NCBI GenBank assembly: GCA_017390245.1
Contig: JAFPCE010000028.1
Location: forward strand, 1-11,577
DNA from: Selenomonadaceae bacterium
Lineage (GTDB): Bacteria; Bacillota; Negativicutes; Selenomonadales; Selenomonadaceae
Length of the DNA stretch: 11,577 bases
Direction: 5' to 3'
Shown here: one piece after another, positions 6,819 through 11,577 of the stretch
Layout: each line of letters begins with the position of its first letter
Position numbering within the stretch: position 1 is the stretch's first letter
The notes under the pieces: model-generated
The model's database searches: none
Seen by the model: the letters and a program-made list of their open reading frames with translations, nothing else
Told to the model about the DNA's origin: nothing
Translations under genes and position numbers: made by a program

Positions 6819-6823
6819 CTCCC
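6819..6823 (-). promoter_or_regulatory. Ribosome binding site deciding the yggS start
   Basis: GGGAG on the minus strand is followed immediately by ATG (6818) and, 9 bases on, by an in-frame GTG (6809). Normal spacing favours GTG. No other good Shine-Dalgarno sequence is seen further upstream for the ATG. Confidence 0.55.
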
Positions 6824-6854
6824 AAAAGATTTCATCTATATATTTAAATTTAAA

Positions 6855-7679
6855 TCATTTAAGACAAATCAAAGCGCCAATGCGTCCTGTCCTTCCTCCA
6901 TCAGCACGATAGGAAAAGAACTGCTGGTTATGACAGGCTGTACATACACCTGCCACCTCAATATGCTCCTTTAAAACACCAGCTGCCAGCAGCTGCCGGG
7001 CATTGGCCTGCCAGAGATTCAGATAGCTTTTCCCCTTCTCTGAGGCTGGCTCTATAATCTCATCAGCAAACTCTGGGAAGCTGTCCCTGAACTGCTGGGC
7101 CACCTCTTCACCAACCTGATAGCAGCATGGCCCAATAGCAGGACCTATACCAGCCAGTACATCCTCTGGCCGGGTGCCATATTCCTGTCCCATCATTTCT
7201 ATGGTTTTCACGGCAATGGACTTAACAGTTCCTTTCCAGCCGCCATGGGCAACTCCCACTGCCTTATGTACTGGATCAGCCATGATAATTGGCGTACAAT
7301 CTGCAAAGAACAGCATCAGCGGTATATTTGCTTCGTTGGTTATCAATGCATCTGTATTGGCAATAGCCTCTTCATAATTCTCCAGGCCCTTGCCCTTATC
7401 TGCTCTTGTAACCTTTGCCACATTAGCACTATGAACCTGCTGGCAGGTTACCAGCGCCTTGTAATCCACCCCTAGATTTCTGCAAAACTCTATGCGGTTA
7501 TTTACCACATGCTCAGCATCATCCTCCACGTGCAGTCCCAGATTTAAAGAGCTGTAGCTGCTGTGGCTGAATCCACCATGTCTGGTAGAAATGCCGTGAA
7601 TGAACATATCCTCTGGGAATATATTAAATTTTCCCAGCCATATATTTGGTGTATCACCAGCAATCAAATGAAAGCTCAT
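6855..7679 (-). CDS. pgeF: PgeF/YlmD, laccase-domain purine nucleoside/peptidoglycan-editing enzyme
   Basis: A 274-residue member of the multicopper-oxidase-like 'DUF152' family (YfiH/YlmD, related to human LACC1). Members have been shown to act on purine nucleosides, and E. coli PgeF limits misincorporation of serine into peptidoglycan precursors. The expected metal ligands are present: His83 in CQQVHS, Cys128 in FADCTP and His145 in VAHGGWKG. Family segments GISTRHGGFS (29-38), NLGLHVEDD (46-54), GPAIGPCCYQVG, VCTACH and FFSYRADGGRTGR also fit. The ATG at 7679 has GGAGAG about 9 bases upstream. The gene follows the TIGR03960-type gene after 20 bases and starts the ylm-type cluster. Which of the proposed activities matters in this organism cannot be told from sequence. 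Confidence 0.93.
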   Translation of the reverse strand: MSFHLIAGDTPNIWLGKFNIFPEDMFIHGISTRHGGFSHSSYSSLNLGLHVEDDAEHVVNNRIEFCRNLGVDYKALVTCQQVHSANVAKVTRADKGKGLENYEEAIANTDALITNEANIPLMLFFADCTPIIMADPVHKAVGVAHGGWKGTVKSIAVKTIEMMGQEYGTRPEDVLAGIGPAIGPCCYQVGEEVAQQFRDSFPEFADEIIEPASEKGKSYLNLWQANARQLLAAGVLKEHIEVAGVCTACHNQQFFSYRADGGRTGRIGALICLK

Positions 7680-7699
7680 GAATTCTTCTCTCCTGTAGT

Positions 7700-9517
7700 T
7701 TATTTACAAACACCACAGCGCCTGCAGCCATCAAAGCACTGAATGGTATGTGCCGGCTCAGCTGCCTGTGATATTTTTAATTCCTTAATTAAATACTCTT
7801 TTTTAAAGCCCATGTCCAGTACATCCCAAGGCAGTACCTCGTCAATATCCCTGGCACGGCAGACAAAATCTTCAATACCATAGCCTGCCTGCTTTAAAAG
7901 TGTTTTGATAGCCTTAGCACCGCCCATTTTATAGGCCTGCCACAAAAGCTGTCCCATCTGCCTTGTTCCCCTGGCCAGCAGCCCCTGCACATAGGCATCC
8001 TTTGGAGATTCTGCAATGATTTCTATGTTATGGCGCTTCTTCAGTGCCTTAGTTATCTGTTTCAGTGACTCCTGGATATACTTTAATGGTGCCATAGTCT
8101 CCCACTGGAAAGGCGTAAAAGGCTTGGGAATAAATGGATTAATGCTAAGGGTCAGCCTGCCATTAGCACCATGGTCTTCCATATAATCCTTTAATCTATT
8201 GGCCATATCAATAATAGCCTGAATATCCTCAGTCTTTTCACCTGGCAGGCCAATCATGATATACAGCCGGAAATTCCTGATACCGGCTTTAATGCCCATA
8301 TCCATAGCTGTTATGAGATGCTCTTCCTCAATGCCTTTGTTAATAACAGCCCGCATGCGCTTGCTGCCAGCCTCCGGTGCCATAGTCAGGGTTCTCAGGC
8401 CACTGTCTGCCAGGGAATCCACCAGCTCCTGGGTAACGGAATCAGCTCGGAAGGATGCCACTGACATGCTTAAGCCATCACCTAAAATTTCCTGGCACAG
8501 GCTGTCAATTTCCGGATAATCGGAAATAGCTGCCCCCATGAGGCCTACTCTTCTGCCAGCAGCTTTTGCCTTTAGCAGCAGCTTTTCTATAGCCTCCAGG
8601 GACCTGATGCGGGGCTTGCGGAAGCAATAGCCTGCCATGCAGAAGCGGCAATGACGGCCACAGCCTCTGGCAATTTCCACCAGATGCAGGTTAAACTCTG
8701 TATTTTCTGTAAATATGGCTGTTTCTCCTGGAAATTCATCCAGATTTTCCAGCCATTTTCTCTTAACAGTGGCAGGTGCATGGCCCAAAGGCTGTATTGC
8801 TGCCACTTCTTTGGCAATTTCAACAGGCTCTTCCTGCTGCACAGCATCAGCAAATTGAAGCGCCGTCTTTTTAGCCTTATACCCTTTAGCCTGCTGTTCC
8901 TCTTTAAAGCTGTAGCTATATAAGGATGGCACATACACCCCGGGCACCTGGGCCAAAGCCTCTAAAAGCTCTTTTCTGCTGTAGCCCCGGGCTTTTGCCT
9001 GATGATAAGCATCCATAAAGACCGGCAGAACTGCTTCACCTTCACCGATGATAAAAGCATCAAAAAAATCACTGATTGGTTCAGGATTAAAGGTAGCGCA
9101 GGGCCCGCCAGCAATAACCAGGGAATCTCTTTCTCCTCTGTTTTTTGCAAAGGGCTGCAGCTTCCCCAGCTCCAGCATTCTCAGAACGTTAAAATAGTCC
9201 ATTTCAAAGGAAATATCGAAGCCCACAATGTCAAAGCCGTTAATCTGGCTTTGTGTTTCCATGGTCATTAAAGCAGTATGGCTTTTTTCATACTCCTGCT
9301 GCAGGGCTTTTTCCGGCAGAAAGGCTCTTTCACAGGCCACGTCCTGCCTTTCATTCAGCAGTCTGTAGACGATGTGCAGTCCCAGATTGGACATGCCCAC
9401 AAAATATGAATTTGGATACACCAAAGCAAATCTCGTACGGCTGCCGGCTGGATAAATATAATAACCAGACTCCTGGGCCAGCTGTGCTTTAATGGCTTCA
9501 ACAATTTTCCAAGACAA
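7700..9517 (-). CDS. TIGR03960-type radical SAM protein with N-terminal B12-binding-like domain
   Basis: A 605-residue iron-sulfur enzyme of unknown reaction. Residues about 28-165 form a B12-binding-like domain with the family pattern YPNSYFVGMSNLG (34-46), GGPCATFNPEP (137-147) and FIIGEGE (155-161). The DxHxxG motif that supplies the cobalt ligand in classic B12 domains is not seen. The radical SAM core starts at CGRHCRFC (Cys286, Cys290, Cys293) and includes FRADSV, TMAPEAGS and YIMIGLPGE. The C-terminus carries a cysteine cluster CFDGCRRCGVC (594-604), suggesting an extra metal site. The start is TTG at 9517 with AGGAG 6 bases upstream. It lies between nrdR (23 bases) and pgeF (20 bases). 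In many Clostridia the homolog is next to a TIGR03936/DUF2344 gene and rng, but neither is here. Confidence 0.9.
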   Translation of the reverse strand: MSWKIVEAIKAQLAQESGYYIYPAGSRTRFALVYPNSYFVGMSNLGLHIVYRLLNERQDVACERAFLPEKALQQEYEKSHTALMTMETQSQINGFDIVGFDISFEMDYFNVLRMLELGKLQPFAKNRGERDSLVIAGGPCATFNPEPISDFFDAFIIGEGEAVLPVFMDAYHQAKARGYSRKELLEALAQVPGVYVPSLYSYSFKEEQQAKGYKAKKTALQFADAVQQEEPVEIAKEVAAIQPLGHAPATVKRKWLENLDEFPGETAIFTENTEFNLHLVEIARGCGRHCRFCMAGYCFRKPRIRSLEAIEKLLLKAKAAGRRVGLMGAAISDYPEIDSLCQEILGDGLSMSVASFRADSVTQELVDSLADSGLRTLTMAPEAGSKRMRAVINKGIEEEHLITAMDMGIKAGIRNFRLYIMIGLPGEKTEDIQAIIDMANRLKDYMEDHGANGRLTLSINPFIPKPFTPFQWETMAPLKYIQESLKQITKALKKRHNIEIIAESPKDAYVQGLLARGTRQMGQLLWQAYKMGGAKAIKTLLKQAGYGIEDFVCRARDIDEVLPWDVLDMGFKKEYLIKELKISQAAEPAHTIQCFDGCRRCGVCK

Positions 9518-9523
9518 ATTTAA

Positions 9524-9528
9524 CTCCT
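9524..9528 (-). promoter_or_regulatory. Ribosome binding site of the radical SAM gene with TTG start
   Basis: AGGAG on the minus strand lies 6 bases before a TTG (9517-9515). The spacing is ideal, and the encoded MSWKIVEAIK start is reasonable for the family, which supports this rare start codon. Confidence 0.6.
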
Positions 9529-9540
9529 ATCCCACTGGTA

Positions 9541-10047
9541 TCAGTCAGTATGTTTCTCTTTACTATGCTTTTCACTGGCATTTTTTGCTTCAGTGCTTTT
9601 ATTCTGCAGAATATCCAGCTCATGCTTAAAGCTCTGGATATCGTTGAAACGGCGGTAAACAGAAGCAAAACGTATATATGCCACCTGGTCAAAATCCTTC
9701 AGCATATACAAGGTGGCTTCGCCAATTTCTTTAGAAGGAACTTCCTGCTCGAATTTACTTCTCAGATAAAGCTCTATCTTGTGAGAAAGCTCCATGATGC
9801 TCTCTAAAGACTTCTCCCTCTTGTCGCAGGCACGTATCAAGCCGTTCATCAGCTTGTTGCGGTCAAAGATTTCTCTGTCACCACCATGCTTGATTACAAA
9901 TAATGGCATGTGCTCTACGGTTTCAAATGTGTTAAAACGGCGTCCGCACTGATTACAGGTACGGCGTCTTCTGATGGTACGGCCCTCATCCACTGCTCTG
10001 GAATCCAGAACCCTGCAGTCAGGGGCTGAACAATATGGACAACGCAT
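9541..10047 (-). CDS. nrdR: NrdR, ATP-cone repressor of ribonucleotide reductase genes
   Basis: A 168-residue regulator that senses ATP/dATP and represses ribonucleotide reductase (nrd) operons by binding NrdR boxes. A zinc ribbon is formed by Cys3, Cys6, Cys31 and Cys34 (MRCPYCSAPD...RRRRTCNQCGRRF), and an ATP-cone domain covers about 49-139, starting PLFVIKHGGDREIFDRNKL. The ending after the ATP cone (about 145-168) is a Lys/Glu/Ser-rich tail, making the protein somewhat longer than the usual 150 or so. The ATG at 10047 overlaps the last base of the ygiQ stop (TAATG), so translation is probably coupled. No nrd gene is present in the window, so its targets are elsewhere. No pair of NrdR boxes was recognised by eye. 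Confidence 0.96.
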   Translation of the reverse strand: MRCPYCSAPDCRVLDSRAVDEGRTIRRRRTCNQCGRRFNTFETVEHMPLFVIKHGGDREIFDRNKLMNGLIRACDKREKSLESIMELSHKIELYLRSKFEQEVPSKEIGEATLYMLKDFDQVAYIRFASVYRRFNDIQSFKHELDILQNKSTEAKNASEKHSKEKHTD

Positions 10048-11577
10048 TACTTCACCCGCTTTTTATTGGCTGAGGCAGCAGGCCTTCTTCCCTTACTGCC
10101 ATTATTACGACTCTGTTTATTCCCAATAGCCTTATTAGTGGCATTGGTACTTTTATTGGCGTTTTTATTTTTATTCATGCCTGAGCGCCTTACCTGTTTG
10201 CGCTCCGGCTTTATCAGACATTTTGGTCCAAAACCTATTAAATCCTCACGATGGGCTATTTCCAGTGCCCGCTTTACCAAATGGTAATTCTGTGGCAGCC
10301 AGTACTGCATCATCACACGCTGCAGCAGCTTCTCTCCAGGCTTCTTTGCAGAATAAACCTTATCGCCAGTCAATGGATTAATGCCTGTATACCACATGCA
10401 GGTAGACAGTGTTCCTGGTGTCGGGATAAAGTCCTGCACCTGCTCTGGATGGTAGCCCATATCCCTGATGAACTCAGCCAGCTCAATAGCATCCTCCAGC
10501 TTAGAGCCTGGATGGCTGGACATGAAATACGGCACTAAATACTGCTTTTTCCCCAGCTTCTGGTTCATTCTGTTAAACCGCTCCACAAAGCTGGTATACA
10601 CCTGGCGGTTTGATTTGCCCATCATCCTGGTAACTCTGTCCGAAATATGCTCCGGCGCTATTTTCAGCTGGCCGCTGACATGGTGTTCACACAGCTCCCG
10701 CAAAAACTCGTCCTTAGCCAGCATCAAGTAATCAAACCGGATGCCAGAGCGGATAAATACCTTTTTCACTCCTGGCAAAGCCCGCAGCTTCCGCAACAGA
10801 CTTATATAACCGCTATGATCCACAATGAGATTTTTGCACACATCTGGAGACAGGCACTGCTTGCCATGGCAGGTACCACGCTGCAGCTGCATATCGCAGG
10901 AGGTGCGGTGGAAATTAGCTGTCGGGCCGCCTACATCATGGATATAGCCCTTGAAATCAGGCAGCTTTGTTAAAAGCTCAGCCTCCCGCAGTATGGACTC
11001 ATCGCTGCGGCTCTGTATAATTCTTCCCTGATGGGAAATAATGGCACAAAAGTTACAGCCGCCAAAGCAGCCTCTCTGGGCAGTAATGCTGAACTTCACC
11101 TCAGCAATGGCAGGTACGCCTCCTGCTGCATCATACATAGGATGCCAGTTGCGCTCATAGGGCAAATCATAGATTTCATCCATTTCCTCTGTAGAAAGAG
11201 GCATAGCCGGCGGATTCTGTACTATACAAACCTCGCCATTCTGCTGGGCCAGCTTTTTGCCACGGAAGGCATCCTGTTCCAGATATTCCACTTTAAAGGC
11301 TTCAGCAAATTTCTTTTTGCTTTCTTTTACCTGGGCAAAGCTTGGCACTGCTGTATAATCCCATATATAGTCAAAATCTGGTACTTTAAAGCAGGTACCT
11401 GCCACATCCTGAATCAAGCTGACATCTATCCCCTGATGCAGTTGTCCGGCCACATCCACCAGTGCTTTTTCACCCATACCGTATATCAGCAAATCAGCGC
11501 CGCTTTCCGCCAGTATGGACGGCATAACCTTATCATGCCAGTAGTCATAGTGGGCAAAGCGCCTGAGGCTTGCTTCA
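10047..11577 (-). CDS. ygiQ: YgiQ-family radical SAM protein, N-terminus missing (continues past window)
   Basis: A large radical SAM protein of unknown substrate (UPF0313/YgiQ family). The frame is open to the right edge, and the first visible residues EASLRRFAHYDYWHDK match the conserved N-terminal third of YgiQ, so the true start lies beyond base 11577; 509 residues are visible. An in-frame ATG at 11525 is internal. The SAM/Fe-S motif is in QRGCFGGCNFC (visible cysteines 170, 174, 177). Further cysteines occur in RGTCHGKQCLSPDVC, and family segments IAPEHISD, VPYFMSSHPG, QVQDFIPTPGT and GFGPKCLI follow. The last roughly 45 residues are an Asn/Lys-rich low-complexity tail. The stop shares a base with the nrdR start. 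Family assignment is firm, biochemical role is not known. Confidence 0.93.
   Translation of the reverse strand, partial: EASLRRFAHYDYWHDKVMPSILAESGADLLIYGMGEKALVDVAGQLHQGIDVSLIQDVAGTCFKVPDFDYIWDYTAVPSFAQVKESKKKFAEAFKVEYLEQDAFRGKKLAQQNGEVCIVQNPPAMPLSTEEMDEIYDLPYERNWHPMYDAAGGVPAIAEVKFSITAQRGCFGGCNFCAIISHQGRIIQSRSDESILREAELLTKLPDFKGYIHDVGGPTANFHRTSCDMQLQRGTCHGKQCLSPDVCKNLIVDHSGYISLLRKLRALPGVKKVFIRSGIRFDYLMLAKDEFLRELCEHHVSGQLKIAPEHISDRVTRMMGKSNRQVYTSFVERFNRMNQKLGKKQYLVPYFMSSHPGSKLEDAIELAEFIRDMGYHPEQVQDFIPTPGTLSTCMWYTGINPLTGDKVYSAKKPGEKLLQRVMMQYWLPQNYHLVKRALEIAHREDLIGFGPKCLIKPERKQVRRSGMNKNKNANKSTNATNKAIGNKQSRNNGSKGRRPAASANKKRVK

Noticed and set aside
6837..6867. Possible promoter before yggS on the minus strand (TTGTCT, 19 bases, TATATA) in an A/T-rich stretch
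   Set aside because: The spacing is too long, the match to consensus is poor, and the A/T-rich run alone would produce such hits by chance. Not strong enough to list.
8587..8934. Minus-strand 115-residue frame inside the B12-fold radical SAM gene
   Set aside because: It is an out-of-frame shadow of the radical SAM coding region, which carries clear motifs through the same stretch.
11520..11525. ATG at 11525 as the start of the ygiQ-type gene
   Set aside because: The same frame continues without a stop to the window edge and the upstream residues EASLRRFAHYDYWHDK match conserved YgiQ sequence, so this Met is internal.
1..11577. New defence system, phage region, CRISPR array, tRNA/rRNA or toxin-antitoxin pair
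   Set aside because: Every minus-strand gene was assigned to a known housekeeping or conserved family. No repeat array, RNA gene fold or small paired genes were seen, and the only mobile element is the IS30 end.

Overview
The window is a compact block of bacterial housekeeping genes. Eleven genes lie on the minus strand, and the last codons of an IS30-type transposase sit on the plus strand at the left edge. The ylm division cluster (pgeF-yggS-sepF-ylmH-divIVA), a PyrR-type pyrimidine regulator, NrdR and a B12-fold radical SAM protein, together with Shine-Dalgarno-led genes and occasional GTG/TTG starts, point to a Bacillota anaerobe. A Negativicutes member is my best guess; this is an inference from gene content and order, not from a marker gene.

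Layout in the direction of transcription (right to left): ygiQ-type radical SAM gene (5' end outside the window), nrdR, TIGR03960-type B12-fold radical SAM gene, pgeF/ylmD, yggS/ylmE, sepF/ylmF, proC, ylmH, divIVA, lspA, rluD-type pseudouridine synthase, pyrR. A hairpin with a T-run, a probable terminator, follows pyrR. Beyond it lies a D-2-hydroxyacid dehydrogenase gene, then 90 bases without a gene, and then the IS30 end coming from the opposite direction. Gaps between genes from ygiQ to pyrR are at most 47 bases. Three junctions overlap (ygiQ/nrdR by 1 base, sepF/proC and lspA/rluD by 4 bases each). A single transcription unit or a few overlapping ones is therefore likely, although no convincing promoter was found inside.

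The genes fall into functional groups. SepF and DivIVA serve the division site and cell pole. YlmH and the RluD-type enzyme act on ribosomes and rRNA. LspA matures lipoproteins. YggS (PLP homeostasis) sits one gene away from ProC (last step of proline synthesis), an association seen in many bacteria. PgeF is a laccase-fold purine nucleoside/cell-wall-editing enzyme. PyrR and NrdR both concern nucleotide supply. Two radical SAM enzymes of poorly known function flank nrdR.

Nothing here looks like a new defence or mobile system. The points most worth a second look are: the hairpin squeezed between pyrR and the dehydrogenase start, with no room for an ordinary promoter after it; the absence of ylmG/yggT, with proC directly abutting ylmH; the orphan B12-fold radical SAM protein; and the IS30 insertion next to the dehydrogenase 3' end. 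No tRNA, rRNA, CRISPR array, riboswitch or replication origin was seen, and no gene-free stretch exceeds about 120 bases.
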